A stretch of 64,000 bases of DNA from the NCBI RefSeq assembly GCF_022898935.1, contig NZ_JALIRP010000005.1:248001-312000 (forward strand), in the 5' to 3' direction. The number at the start of each line of letters is the position of its first letter. Position 1 is the first letter of the stretch. A program made the position numbers and the translations under genes. The DNA comes from Paenibacillus mangrovi (lineage in GTDB: Bacteria; Bacillota; Bacilli; Paenibacillales; Paenibacillaceae). Below are positions 1-9,060 of this stretch, piece after piece. The notes below the pieces were generated by a model. The model saw only the letters and a program-made list of their open reading frames with translations. It was not told the origin of the DNA and made no database searches.

Positions 1-141
1 CTGCTGCTTGCTGAACGCTTCCTTGGCGTCTTCTACCATTTCCTCGGCAAATTCTTCTCTTTCCTTGTCAGGTACCGGCATTTTGTTCAGCTCTGTTCTT
101 TGTACCTCATATTTACTAAGCTCCTGGGAATTATCGCTCAT
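1..141 (-). CDS. Small hydrophilic protein, 3' end outside window
   Basis: Only the first 47 codons are visible; the frame is still open at the left edge. It starts MSDNSQELSKYEV at an ATG preceded by a good ribosome binding site (AAGGGGGTGA, about 7 bases upstream). The visible part is charged and rich in Glu, Lys and Asp, with no membrane segment or cysteine, and looks alpha-helical. I do not recognise a family. It reads away from the cyd operon terminator, so it is the next minus-strand unit. Function unknown. Confidence 0.6.
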   Translation of the reverse strand, partial: MSDNSQELSKYEVQRTELNKMPVPDKEREEFAEEMVEDAKEAFSKQQ

Positions 142-227
142 TGTGCTTTCACCCCCTTCAGTTACCAACTTACCCATATGTAGGATGCGGAGCCGGGCCC
201 GTTTTTATGCATGAAAGTATGGAAAAA

Positions 228-258
228 AGAGCCATGCCGCTTCAATCGGCATGACTCT
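228..258 (-). terminator. Rho-independent terminator of cydABCD
   Basis: A 12-bp stem (228-239 with 247-258, one G-T pair) and a 7-base loop are followed, in minus-strand sense, by a run of T. It lies 17 bases after the cydC stop codon. Confidence 0.85.
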
Positions 259-274
259 AATGATTTCACTCGAT

Positions 275-2065
275 TCACTTCACCATAAAAGCCTCCGGAC
301 GGTCGAGCCGGTACAAATTGCGGTACCGCTCCGACGTCTCCATCAGCTCCGCATGTGAGCCTCTCATCTCGATACGTCCATTCTCCATAAAAATAATCTC
401 ATCCATATGCTCGGCACCCGCCAGGTGGTGTGTCACCCAGATCAGGGATTTGCCCTTCATCGTATCCAGGATGGTTGCCAGCAGGTCATTTTCCGTACGT
501 GGATCCAGTCCGACGGTTGGCTCATCGAGAACGACAACCGGATTGTTCTGAAGCAGAACCCTCGCCAGCGCGATCCGCTGGCGCTCTCCGCCGGAGAAGC
601 GCTGGCCCGTCTCATGCATCGGCGTTTTGTAGCCCAGCGGCAGCGATTCGATCAGCTGGTCCAGCTTCACCTGCGCTGCCGCCCGCTGAATGTCCTCATC
701 CTCGGCATCCCGGTCGCCGAGGCGAATGTTGTTCGCCACCGTTGTATCAAACAGGTGCGGGCTTTGGTTCAGCACGGAGACTACCTGCGGCATATGGTCG
801 CCAATAGCAAAAGCATCCGTGCCGTTCAGACTGACGGTGCCTGACGAAGGCTTCAGCGCCCCTTCAATCAGCTTGAGCAGCGTCGATTTTCCCGCGCCGC
901 TGCGGCCGATGATGGCAATCCGCTTGCCCTGCGGCAGGTCAAGCGATACATCCTGCAGCGACCACGGAGAAGCTTCATCATAACGGTAGCTGACATGCTG
1001 TACGGTCAGATGGACATCCGATGCGGCCAGGCTGCGGACTTCCTCGGCAGAAACGCCTGAAGTCTTCTCGCCTGCTACTCGATCGGCCGTTTCGCAAGTA
1101 GCTCCGTCTCCGTCCGTCCGTTCGATCTCTCCCAAGCGCTGCAACGAAGTTTGGTAGCTTGGTATTTTCTCGATCGCTTCCGATACCGGCATAAATGCAT
1201 CCATCAGCGGGAACACAACAAGTACAAAAGCCGCAATCAACGTGGCTGAAATATGCCCACCGGCATATTCGTGTGCTGCCCAAATAACCATGGAAATTAC
1301 ACTAAGGCCCACGACCACCTGCCCGATTAGCTGCCGCCAGCGTGCCCAGCTCTTAAGCTGGCCGTTTACCCGCGCAGCCTCCTGCTCGTCAGCTTCATAA
1401 GCTGCGACAAACTGAGATTGTCTGCCGCTGATGACCCAATCGCTCATGCCAAGCACGGCGTCGGTCAACTTGCTGTAGAGATTATTGCGCTGCTGCTTTG
1501 CGAGACGGCTTTTCGCTTTGGTAATCAGCAGCGACACCCACGGCAGTACAGCTACGAGAATAAAGACATACAGCGCCATGAACAGCGCAAACCGAATATC
1601 AAAAAAGCCCAGAGCGGCAATAGAACCAACATACATGACCAGAGCGATCAAGCTCGGGAACACAGTTCTTAGGTAAACATCCTGCAAATATTGAATATCG
1701 TCCGACAGCACGCCCAGCATATCCCCCGTACGAAAACGGGAGGATATGAACAACGCCTGAGGCTCAAGAATTCGGTACAACCTCGTGCGCATCAGCGACA
1801 CAATCCGGAGCACCGCATCATGGCTGACCAGACGTTCCACATAGTGAACGACTGAACGACTGATCCCGAAGGTACGGACCAGAACGATCGGCACGTACAC
1901 CATCAGGATATTTTCCGGGCGGAGCGCCGCCTTGGAAATCAGGAAGCCCGAGGTGAACATGAGCATTGAGGCGGTGAGGATCGTAAGGCAGCCCAGCGCA
2001 ATAATGATCAGAAAACGTCCCCAGTACGTACGGACATAGGGCCGAAGCCAGCTCTCTTCTCTCAC
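275..2065 (-). CDS. cydC: Thiol reductant ABC exporter subunit CydC
   Basis: Half of the heterodimeric CydDC exporter, which in known systems moves cysteine/glutathione-type thiols (or haem) and is needed to assemble cytochrome bd. The N-terminal half has six predicted membrane segments. The ATPase half shows Walker A GRSGAGKST, signature FSGGERQRIALARVLL, Walker B VVVLDEPT and the switch His in WVTHH. The start is GTG: the sequence GTGA makes a 4-base overlap with the cydD stop, so the two are translationally coupled. At 596 aa it is within the usual range. It is the last gene of cydABCD and is followed directly by a terminator. The assignment CydC rather than CydD rests on operon order and similarity by eye. 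Confidence 0.9.
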   Translation of the reverse strand: MREESWLRPYVRTYWGRFLIIIALGCLTILTASMLMFTSGFLISKAALRPENILMVYVPIVLVRTFGISRSVVHYVERLVSHDAVLRIVSLMRTRLYRILEPQALFISSRFRTGDMLGVLSDDIQYLQDVYLRTVFPSLIALVMYVGSIAALGFFDIRFALFMALYVFILVAVLPWVSLLITKAKSRLAKQQRNNLYSKLTDAVLGMSDWVISGRQSQFVAAYEADEQEAARVNGQLKSWARWRQLIGQVVVGLSVISMVIWAAHEYAGGHISATLIAAFVLVVFPLMDAFMPVSEAIEKIPSYQTSLQRLGEIERTDGDGATCETADRVAGEKTSGVSAEEVRSLAASDVHLTVQHVSYRYDEASPWSLQDVSLDLPQGKRIAIIGRSGAGKSTLLKLIEGALKPSSGTVSLNGTDAFAIGDHMPQVVSVLNQSPHLFDTTVANNIRLGDRDAEDEDIQRAAAQVKLDQLIESLPLGYKTPMHETGQRFSGGERQRIALARVLLQNNPVVVLDEPTVGLDPRTENDLLATILDTMKGKSLIWVTHHLAGAEHMDEIIFMENGRIEMRGSHAELMETSERYRNLYRLDRPEAFMVK

Positions 2066-3801
2066 TCTACTCCCCCCAGTTGCGATTGTGTCAGCTCATA
2101 GTAGGTTCCCCTGCGGGCAATCAGTTCTTCATGTGTGCCGGTTTCGGCTACCCGTCCGTGCTCCAGCACGATAATCAGATCCATATCCGGCATCCAGTGC
2201 AGGCGGTGGGTCGCTAAGAAAACCAGCTTGTTCTCAAACAGCGGCAGCATCGTCTGCTTCAGCTCATATTCCGTCTCGATATCCAGATGCGCCGTCGGTT
2301 CATCCAGCAGCATGACAGGCCGGTCGCTGAGGAAAGCACGGGCCAGCGCCACGCGCTGCTCCTGCCCGCCGCTCAGCTGGCGGCCGCCGTTTCCGATCAT
2401 TTCTTCCGCGCCATGCGGCAGAGTGCGAATGAGCTCCGACAACCCGGCTGCGGCTGCAGCACGCTCGACATCGGAAGCTGCCTTGTCCGGTGCGTAGAAG
2501 CGGATATTTTCCGCGAGGGTGCTGCCAAAAATATACGGATGCTGCGGGATATACGTCGTCAGCTTTCTCCAAGCATTCGTCGTAAGTGATCCGAGCTGCT
2601 GACTATCCAGGATCACGCTTCCTTCCGACGGCTTTAGAAATCCACCCAGCACATCAATCAGTGTGGATTTGCCAGCACCGCTGGCGCCGATAATTCCGAT
2701 CTTGCCCATACCGTGGATATTCAGTGAGACCTGATCCAGTGAATGCGGGCCTTTCTGCTGATGCTGGACACCAATCCCAGACAGGCTCAGGCAGCTGTCC
2801 TTCGTCCAGCTCAGTTTTCTCTCTTCCTGACCCGCGTGTTCCATATCCGATTCCTGATTTAGCGGCTCATCGATAATCAGCTGCATCGCAGCTCCCGCTT
2901 CCTTGCCATCCAGAGTCGCATGAAAGTCAGCCCCAACCATGCGTACAGGCAGGAAATATTCCGGTGCCAGAATCAGTACCGTGAGTCCGGTGACAAGCGT
3001 TATCTCGCCGTTTATCAACCGTAGGCCGAGGCCTACGGCAACAACGGCTACCGACAGCATTGTGAAGAAATCCAGTGCAAATGAAGACATAAAGGCCACG
3101 CGCAGCGTGCGCATGGTCGCCGATCTGTAGCGGTCGCTGACACGTGCGATCGTATCGCTGTGCGAGCGGCCTTGCCCCAGCAGTTTCAGCGTCTCCAGCC
3201 CGCGCAGCGAATCCACAAAGTGGTTCGAGAGCGTGCGGTACGTATCCAGCTGCTTTTCGGTATGCTTGCGGGCGGCAAGCCCGATCAGAATCATAAATAC
3301 GATCAGGATCGGCATCGCCAGGATCAATATAATCCCGGATGTGATATCCTGCATGAAAATATATATGAGGATGACCCAGGGAATGATCGATATTCCAGCC
3401 ATCCGAGGCACGATCAGCTCCAGATAGTTCCGAAACTTGGATGCCCCCTCCAGCACGAGTGTGACCAGATTGCCAGTACCCTCCTGCTTCGCGAACCGGG
3501 GTCCGAGCTGGAACAGCTTCTCCATGACTTGCTTCCGCAGGCTGGCCCCTGTCCGTTCAGCGAAGGCATAGCTGATTTTTTGCTGAATGAAGCCCATGAT
3601 ATGCCGTACCAGAAAAGCACCGAGAAACATCATGATTTTGTTGTACTGCGTATGAAGCGGTTCACCGGCAAAGAGGGCGGAGAGGACCTCCGCCAGCCAT
3701 CTTGCCAGCAGAACAATCGATACGCTTTGCACGAGCGTGAGCAGCAGAACGGCGGCAAGTGTTGGCTTTATCCCTTTGTAGCCCAGTAGATTCCGGTCCA
3801 T
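2062..3801 (-). CDS. cydD: Thiol reductant ABC exporter subunit CydD
   Basis: Partner of CydC in the CydDC exporter of the cytoplasmic membrane. 579 aa: an ABC-transporter membrane domain (about residues 1-300), then an ATPase with Walker A GASGAGKST, signature LSGGQEQRVALARAFL, Walker B MLLDEPTAHLD and switch His in ATHRLH. Its ATG overlaps the cydB stop codon (TAATG) and its stop overlaps the GTG of cydC, so the genes form one tight operon. Both ATP sites of the pair look consensus, as is usual for CydDC. Confidence 0.92.
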   Translation of the reverse strand: MDRNLLGYKGIKPTLAAVLLLTLVQSVSIVLLARWLAEVLSALFAGEPLHTQYNKIMMFLGAFLVRHIMGFIQQKISYAFAERTGASLRKQVMEKLFQLGPRFAKQEGTGNLVTLVLEGASKFRNYLELIVPRMAGISIIPWVILIYIFMQDITSGIILILAMPILIVFMILIGLAARKHTEKQLDTYRTLSNHFVDSLRGLETLKLLGQGRSHSDTIARVSDRYRSATMRTLRVAFMSSFALDFFTMLSVAVVAVGLGLRLINGEITLVTGLTVLILAPEYFLPVRMVGADFHATLDGKEAGAAMQLIIDEPLNQESDMEHAGQEERKLSWTKDSCLSLSGIGVQHQQKGPHSLDQVSLNIHGMGKIGIIGASGAGKSTLIDVLGGFLKPSEGSVILDSQQLGSLTTNAWRKLTTYIPQHPYIFGSTLAENIRFYAPDKAASDVERAAAAAGLSELIRTLPHGAEEMIGNGGRQLSGGQEQRVALARAFLSDRPVMLLDEPTAHLDIETEYELKQTMLPLFENKLVFLATHRLHWMPDMDLIIVLEHGRVAETGTHEELIARRGTYYELTQSQLGGVE

Positions 3802-4817
3802 TAATACTCCAGATGCTTCTCGTTAACCCGTTTATGAAAGACGAAGTAGCTCCAGATCTGATAACCAAGCACGAAAGGCAGCAGGGATAAAGCCACGATG
3901 GTCATCACCTTCAGGGAGTAATGTCCAGATGCCGCATTGGTTATCGTCAAGTTGAAGGCTGTATCTATCGAACTGATCATCACGTTCGGGAAGAGCCCGA
4001 TGAAGAAGAACGCAATCGTCGCTGCAATCACCACGCCTGTCATACCGAATGCCCAGCCGTCTCTTTTCTTGCCGGAAAACATAGCAGCCAGCGCAAGTGC
4101 AGCGATCATAACGACGATGACAGCAGCCAAAATACCGCCGCGAACTTCAAAGACATTGGTGTTGAAATAAGTCAGAGTCAAGAAGGCAACCACCAGCACC
4201 GCCAACGGCACCATCAGATTGCGTGCCATCTTACGTGCACGGTCATGCAGATCACCGCTCACACGCAGCGTCGCGAACAGAAGTCCGTGCACGAGGCAGA
4301 GCATCACCATTGTCAGGCCGCCAACCACAGAGTACACATTGACGATATCGCCGAAGAACGAAGCCTTCATTTCCATAGCCTGATCGATCGGAAGCCCCTG
4401 GATCAGGTCGGAGAACACCACGCCCAGCAGAAGCGGCGGCAGCAGGCTGCCCGTGAAGATGAGAATGTCCCACGTTTTTTTCCAGGATTCCTTCTGCACC
4501 TTGCCCCGGTATTCAAAGGCAACCCCGCGCCCGATCAGCGCCAGCAGCAGTAGAACGAGCGGTGTGTAAAATCCGCTGAACAGCGTGGCATACCAGTTCG
4601 GGAAAGCGGCGAACATTGCGCCGCCCGCCGTCAGAAGCCATACCTCGTTACCGTCCCAAAAAGGTCCGATAGAGTTGATGAGCAGCCGGCGCTCATTGTC
4701 TGTTTTGGCCAGGATTCCCGTAGACATCCCGATGCCAAAGTCGAAGCCTTCCAGGAAGAAAAAGCCTGTGAACAGCACCGCGATGAGCAAAAACCAGAGT
4801 TCATTAAGAGATAGCAT
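3801..4817 (-). CDS. cydB: Cytochrome bd ubiquinol oxidase subunit II
   Basis: Second structural subunit of the high-affinity, bd-type quinol oxidase of the cytoplasmic membrane, a polytopic protein of about 338 aa. The chosen start (MLSLNELWFLLIAVLFTGFF) is an ATG with AAGGAGG 9 bases upstream; a start ten codons earlier has no ribosome binding site. The start lies inside the 3' end of cydA (14-base overlap). The N-terminal GFDFGIG and the segment GPFWDGNEVWLL are characteristic CydB motifs. It works with CydA and depends on the downstream CydDC for assembly. Confidence 0.95.
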   Translation of the reverse strand: MLSLNELWFLLIAVLFTGFFFLEGFDFGIGMSTGILAKTDNERRLLINSIGPFWDGNEVWLLTAGGAMFAAFPNWYATLFSGFYTPLVLLLLALIGRGVAFEYRGKVQKESWKKTWDILIFTGSLLPPLLLGVVFSDLIQGLPIDQAMEMKASFFGDIVNVYSVVGGLTMVMLCLVHGLLFATLRVSGDLHDRARKMARNLMVPLAVLVVAFLTLTYFNTNVFEVRGGILAAVIVVMIAALALAAMFSGKKRDGWAFGMTGVVIAATIAFFFIGLFPNVMISSIDTAFNLTITNAASGHYSLKVMTIVALSLLPFVLGYQIWSYFVFHKRVNEKHLEY

Positions 4818-6207
4818 GACGGTATCCCTCCTTATCAAATGGATCATGGGATTCTTCTACAGCTTTGACCTCGTAAGGTCCTTTTTTGATCGTACGCACG
4901 AACAGGTATACCATGACGCCACCCAAAATGGCATAGGCACCCACGAAAACAATGAGGGAGAACAGAACCTGCCCAGAAGTGACGCTAGGCGATACGCTGT
5001 CCGCCGTTGTCATAAGACCGAATACGGTCCATGGTTGACGTCCAATTTCGGTCATAATCCAGCCGGTTGTATTGGCGATAAATGGAAGCGAGATGCTGAA
5101 CAACATGATCCGGTAAAACCATTTGTTTCGGTTTTCCAGCTTTTTGCGAGCGGCCAGATATACGCCATACATACTGAACAGGATCATCAGCGAGCCTGCA
5201 GCTACCATGAAACGGAAGCTCCAGAAGGTGGTGCGAACCGGTGGAATGTAATCGCCAGGGCCGTATTTTTGCTCATACTCGGCCTGCAGTTCCTTCATGC
5301 CCTTCACATCCCCGGAGAACTTGCTGTACGAAAGGAAGCTAAGCATATATGGAATCTGGATTTCTCCTGTATTTTTCTGGTTTTTCGTATCAATAAAAGC
5401 CGCAACGGTCCATGGAGCAGGATCGGGGCTGGTTTCCCAAAGCGCTTCAGAAGCAGCCATTTTCATCGGCTGTGTTTTTACCAAGTACTGTGCCTGCTGG
5501 TGACCCACAAGGGCCACGCCAATAGAACTTACCACACCGACGATCATCGCGATCGTAAACGATTTTTTGAAAAAGGAGACATTCTGCTTCTTCAGCAGCT
5601 TATACGCGCTCACGCCTCCAATCAGGAACGCTCCCGTCAGGAACGCAGCCAGAATGGTGTGCGGGAACTCCAGCAGCAGCTGGCCGTTGGTGATGAGTGC
5701 TAAGAAGTCGTTCATTTCCGCGCGTCCATTATTCATGGTGAATCCGACAGGTCTTTGCATAAAGGAGTTTGCAGCCAGAATCCAGAAGGCGGACATCACC
5801 GTTCCGATGGCAACCAGCCAGATGCAAATCATATGAACCTTTTTGGATAGACGGTCCCAGCCGAAAATCCAAAGTCCGATAAACGTAGACTCCAGGAAGA
5901 AGGCCAGCAGCGCTTCAACCGCCAGCGGCGCTCCAAACACGTCCCCGACAAAACGTGAATAATCCGACCAGTTCATACCAAACTGGAACTCTTGAAGAAT
6001 ACCTGTCACTACGCCGATGGCGAAGTTGATCAGGAACAGCTTACCCCAGAATTTGGCCATGTCTTTGTATTCTTCTTTGCCTTTGACGACATACATCGTC
6101 TCCATGATGGCGATCAGAAAAGCGAGTCCGATCGACACAGGCACGAAGAAGAAGTGAAAAATCGTCGTTGCTGCATACTGTATCCGTGACAGCATCAATA
6201 CATCCAT
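4804..6207 (-). CDS. cydA: Cytochrome bd ubiquinol oxidase subunit I
   Basis: Catalytic, haem-carrying subunit of cytochrome bd, which oxidises quinol and reduces oxygen to water at low oxygen. 467 aa, with the typical N-terminus MDVLMLSRIQYAATTIFHFFF containing a haem-ligand His, and the GRQPWTVFG motif near residue 390. The length and short Q-loop match the Firmicutes type rather than the long E. coli type. The start ATG has a GAGGG ribosome binding site. It is the first gene of cydABCD; two 16-bp palindromes lie 165-220 bases upstream of the start. Confidence 0.95.
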   Translation of the reverse strand: MDVLMLSRIQYAATTIFHFFFVPVSIGLAFLIAIMETMYVVKGKEEYKDMAKFWGKLFLINFAIGVVTGILQEFQFGMNWSDYSRFVGDVFGAPLAVEALLAFFLESTFIGLWIFGWDRLSKKVHMICIWLVAIGTVMSAFWILAANSFMQRPVGFTMNNGRAEMNDFLALITNGQLLLEFPHTILAAFLTGAFLIGGVSAYKLLKKQNVSFFKKSFTIAMIVGVVSSIGVALVGHQQAQYLVKTQPMKMAASEALWETSPDPAPWTVAAFIDTKNQKNTGEIQIPYMLSFLSYSKFSGDVKGMKELQAEYEQKYGPGDYIPPVRTTFWSFRFMVAAGSLMILFSMYGVYLAARKKLENRNKWFYRIMLFSISLPFIANTTGWIMTEIGRQPWTVFGLMTTADSVSPSVTSGQVLFSLIVFVGAYAILGGVMVYLFVRTIKKGPYEVKAVEESHDPFDKEGYRHAIS

Positions 6208-6371
6208 TTTTCTACCCTCTTTCCAAAGTTATTCTCAGAACCCCGTACTGCCCGGATTCGTGAACACACATCGATTTGTTTTTCTTCAGATTTTGCAGGA
6301 AGTTCAGTTCCAGCTGCTTCCAAGCAAAATCCTTTCCTGTATGTATTCTGGCAGACGAATGATGCTTTCAA

Positions 6372-6387
6372 TGTGATAAATGTCACA
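6372..6387. promoter_or_regulatory. CRP/FNR- or Rex-type operator, site 1, upstream of cydA
   Basis: TGTGATAAATGTCACA is an exact TGTGA-N6-TCACA palindrome. This pattern fits the Bacillus Fnr/CRP consensus and also the core of Rex sites. Its start is 40 bases from the start of a second copy. Confidence 0.7.
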
Positions 6388-6411
6388 TTCTCCAGCCCGA
6401 AAATGAGCTAA

Positions 6412-6427
6412 TGTGAAATATGTCACA
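6412..6427. promoter_or_regulatory. CRP/FNR- or Rex-type operator, site 2, upstream of cydA
   Basis: TGTGAAATATGTCACA, again TGTGA-N6-TCACA. The AAATAT centre is close to the Rex consensus TGTGAAATATTTCACA. Known bd operons in Bacilli are controlled by Rex (NADH/NAD sensing) and by oxygen-responsive regulators, so both are plausible here. Confidence 0.7.
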
Positions 6428-6524
6428 AAATATTAAAAATTTTAGGCATTGCCCCCGCCAGCTTATGAATTTACATACATATCCACTTCAGCACCCCGTA
6501 AACGAGCGGATGTCCGCAAAACAA

Positions 6525-6569
6525 AAGGGACTGCTCCAAGCCGTAATCCAGCTCAGGAAGCAGTCCCTT
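6525..6569 (-). terminator. Terminator of the zinc-ribbon protein gene
   Basis: An 11-bp perfect stem (6525-6535 with 6559-6569), a long 23-base loop, then TTTTGTTTTG in minus-strand sense. It lies 63 bases downstream of the 6633-7124 stop. The rest of the 425-base gap between this gene and cydA holds the two palindromes and probably the cyd promoter, which I cannot place. Confidence 0.7.
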
Positions 6570-6632
6570 AATACGTGTTCAACCAATCTTCTATATCTTC
6601 ACCCTGCGACAGGCGTTTTTCGCTCATTCATG

Positions 6633-7124
6633 CTAGTCCCGTGATACATAATACTTGTTGGTCATGTACCAAGCATCGCCTTTGTCGGTCGATACTCTGC
6701 CCTTCTTCTTGTCCAAAAACACGATTTCCTTACATTTGGAACAATACCATTTCGTCGTGTAGTATTGGGAAAAGGTCGTGTAGGTGGTACCGCACTTGCA
6801 GTCGACTTTAAAGTACACACGGTTCTCTTCATACGCTTTGGACAGCTGATCGGAGTTATCCGATTCTGCCGCCGGCTGCTGGTTGCCTACAGGCTTGATC
6901 ACTTCAGCGTAATTGGAGAAACGGTTATGCACTTTAAAATCCGCAACCAGCTCTGGATTGAGGCCGAAAAACTCCTTGCCAATAGCTGTGATGAATTTCG
7001 TATCGGTACGATAGCACTCGATCCATTCCAGAATTTGCTTATTCGATAAAGGTACAGTTCCTTTAATGCCACTATTCAAGGTGTAGGTCATGATGCTCAA
7101 ATTCTCATTGTCTTCATAGAACAT
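6633..7124 (-). CDS. Hypothetical protein with C-terminal zinc ribbon
   Basis: 163 aa, cytoplasmic. No family recognised for the N-terminal 100 residues. The C-terminal third carries CKCG, then about 17 residues later CSKC: two CxC/CxxC pairs typical of a small zinc ribbon, followed by a basic stretch (FLDKKKGRVS). The start ATG follows AAGGAGG by 10 bases. It is a single gene with its own terminator. A role in nucleic-acid or protein binding is possible from the zinc ribbon alone, but nothing more specific can be said. Confidence 0.75.
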   Translation of the reverse strand: MFYEDNENLSIMTYTLNSGIKGTVPLSNKQILEWIECYRTDTKFITAIGKEFFGLNPELVADFKVHNRFSNYAEVIKPVGNQQPAAESDNSDQLSKAYEENRVYFKVDCKCGTTYTTFSQYYTTKWYCSKCKEIVFLDKKKGRVSTDKGDAWYMTNKYYVSRD

Positions 7125-7217
7125 TAATTCAGAAACCTCCTTATGATTTCATCTATTAATGTACTACTTCTTTGGACCATAATCAAAGTGTGAAATATAG
7201 GCAGTAAAGTGCAAAGA

Positions 7218-7236
7218 ATCTCCCGCATAGGGAGAT
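7218..7236 (-). terminator. Short terminator-like hairpin
   Basis: ATCTCCC/GGGAGAT with a 5-base loop, followed by TTCTTTGCACTTT in minus-strand sense. It lies 10 bases after the stop of the open frame at 7247-7438, which suggests that frame is, or was, transcribed. Confidence 0.5.
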
Positions 7237-7246
7237 CATGTATTTT

Positions 7247-7438
7247 TCACTCTTGAATCGGCCGGTCCACAGGTGTCTTGCGGAAAGCCAGCTTCCATGC
7301 GGTGAGGTTCGAGACCAATAACAGCAGCATCCACAGGTATACTCCACACGGTAAAAATGTAAAACCAAAATGTGCCCCTGCAAACACACCGAGAAGCAGT
7401 ATCAGCCCTAAAATGACGAAGCCGCTGCCCGTTCTTAT
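7247..7438 (-). pseudogene. Start-less small membrane-protein frame
   Basis: An open frame of 63 sense codons encodes two hydrophobic segments (GFVILGLILLLGVFAGAHFG and later LWMLLLLVSNLTAW) and a polar tail ending RPIQE. It has no in-frame ATG, GTG or TTG with a ribosome binding site before the first membrane segment; a stop precedes it, and its 5' end abuts the terminator of the gene upstream. It is followed by a hairpin. Most likely a small membrane protein gene that lost its 5' end; a rare start codon is the alternative. Confidence 0.35.
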
Positions 7439-7458
7439 TTATATAGAAAGGAAAAAGA

Positions 7459-7481
7459 AGTCCCCTGCGGCCTGCGGGACT
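7459..7481 (-). terminator. Probable terminator of cupin gene
   Basis: AGTCCC/GGGACT arms around a GC-rich loop, followed by TTCTTTTTCC in minus-strand sense, 18 bases after the cupin stop. The stem is short. Confidence 0.5.
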
Positions 7482-7498
7482 CCTTTGCTTTAACGATT

Positions 7499-7816
7499 CT
7501 ATCTGCGGATCAAATCCTCGCGCAGCGGCGTGAAGCAATCCAGCAGTGCGCTCGGTGCAAGCGCCTTGGCCCCGTGTCTCGCACCGCCCGGAATGACGAT
7601 GGTTTCCCCTGCGGAGATGATGGTCTTCTCGCCATCGATGGTGTATTCGACCTTCCCTTTCAGGCAGTAGGACAACTGCTCATGAGGATGCGCATGCTCG
7701 TAGCTCTCCGCCCCCTCCTCAAAATGAACCTCCATCATCATCAACGACTCGCCCGGCTGCATGATTTTACGGATCACGCCAGGTTCAGCGTCTTTCCATT
7801 TGCCAATGTTGCTCAT
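7499..7816 (-). CDS. Small single-domain cupin protein
   Basis: 105 aa if started at MSNIGKWKDAEPG, whose ATG follows AAAGGAAG by 6 bases; earlier in-frame starts lack a ribosome binding site. It is a single cupin beta-barrel: cupin motif 1 appears as EHAHPHEQLSYCLKG with metal-binding His/Glu, and motif 2 as GETIVIPGGARHGAKAL with a His. Such small cupins bind a divalent metal and act as isomerases, dioxygenases or sensors; the substrate cannot be read from the sequence. It stands alone. Confidence 0.8.
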   Translation of the reverse strand: MSNIGKWKDAEPGVIRKIMQPGESLMMMEVHFEEGAESYEHAHPHEQLSYCLKGKVEYTIDGEKTIISAGETIVIPGGARHGAKALAPSALLDCFTPLREDLIRR

Positions 7817-8043
7817 GAAGCTTCCTTTGCAGGCTAACATGGGTTGCCCTCGCCTCCTTATGTACAATTTGCTTCTGACTCTATACTACTGCCCGAACAG
7901 CGAAAAATGCATGGTTTCCGTTGCTGAGGCATGTGATTTTTTATGCCTTAAATTTTTCTATAATCTAAATAAAAAACGCCTCGGGACAGAGCTGCACGTT
8001 GGCGTGCATACTTGTTTCTATCTTCAGTCATGGTAAGGCTTCT

Positions 8044-9060
8044 CTACGGCCTAAAATACTGCTTAATCTCCCCCTGCCCGTTCTCCACCTGGGCCTCGGC
8101 GTACGCACCGTTGATCAAGGTGATCTGCGGCGGCACATGGCCGCAGTCGATGTCGTAAATGACAGGCACCTGCAGCTCTTCCTCCAGCTCGCGATACATA
8201 TCCTCGGCGGTATACCCTTCAATAGGGCGGTTCGCTGGGCTTCTTCCGAACATCAGGCCAGCACAGTGGTCAAACCAGCCCGCCAGCTTCATCTGCACCA
8301 TCGACCGGCGCAGATCGGCCATATTCAGCTCGCAGTTTTCCAGATACCACAGAATAGGTTCGCCACCGATCTGCTCCTGCTGAAAACGGCGGACATCGCC
8401 AAACGGCGTGCCGATCACATGCCGGATCACATCAATACATCCGCCAAGAAGGCGGCCTTTTAGGCTGACTTTGCCACCGGATACCGTTTTCCAGTCGGTT
8501 AGTTCAGTCAAATGGAATACGTATGGCGATGGCGCTGCGTGATTCCACTCCTTCTGGTATTTGGCCGACGAGCGCTGAAGCACAGATCCACCGGTTTCCG
8601 TCGACAGTACCGTACGCCACATGGCCGTCGTCTCGTCGGAATACTCGCCCCTTAAATCCACCAGGTTGGTACCATGGGCCGTTGCCAGTCCTGTTTTGAG
8701 CGTAATTGCAAGCAGCAGCAGACTGATATCGGAGTAGCCAAGAATCCATTTTTCCGGCATTGAATCGAAATCCAGATGCTCCAAAATCTCGATCAGCAAT
8801 TCACCGCCCCAAGGGGGCACAATCAGATCAATAGCATCGTCCCGCAGCATGTGGTTAAACTCAGCAGCACGCACCTTGGCCGGAGCCGATTTGGCCTTAG
8901 TCTGTGTCCATACGGTATCCCCAGCAATCACCTGAAATCCCTCGTTTTCCAGGCGGCGGCTCGCCTCCCGGATCAGGTCATGCATGGATTCCTCTACGCC
9001 TGATGAAGGCGCGGTGGTGCCGATGACGGCTCCCTCTTTTAACAATGGATATCGGATCAT
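8044..9060 (-). CDS. S66 family LD-carboxypeptidase / MccF-like peptidase
   Basis: 338 aa, no signal peptide, so cytoplasmic. The S66 serine-peptidase nucleophile motif is visible as ILGYSDIS (Ser110). A Glu in the ENCE segment (about 241-244) and His308 in IDCGHVPP would complete the Ser-Glu-His triad. Family members cut the L,D-peptide bond of recycled murein tetrapeptides (LdcA) or inactivate aminoacyl-nucleotide toxins (MccF). Which role applies is open; there are no muropeptide-recycling genes nearby. It appears monocistronic. Confidence 0.88.
   Translation of the reverse strand: MIRYPLLKEGAVIGTTAPSSGVEESMHDLIREASRRLENEGFQVIAGDTVWTQTKAKSAPAKVRAAEFNHMLRDDAIDLIVPPWGGELLIEILEHLDFDSMPEKWILGYSDISLLLLAITLKTGLATAHGTNLVDLRGEYSDETTAMWRTVLSTETGGSVLQRSSAKYQKEWNHAAPSPYVFHLTELTDWKTVSGGKVSLKGRLLGGCIDVIRHVIGTPFGDVRRFQQEQIGGEPILWYLENCELNMADLRRSMVQMKLAGWFDHCAGLMFGRSPANRPIEGYTAEDMYRELEEELQVPVIYDIDCGHVPPQITLINGAYAEAQVENGQGEIKQYFRP

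Noticed and set aside
4585..5703. Long plus-strand frame (372 codons) opposite cydA/cydB
   Set aside because: Antisense to two strongly supported genes, composition not protein-like, no ribosome binding site.
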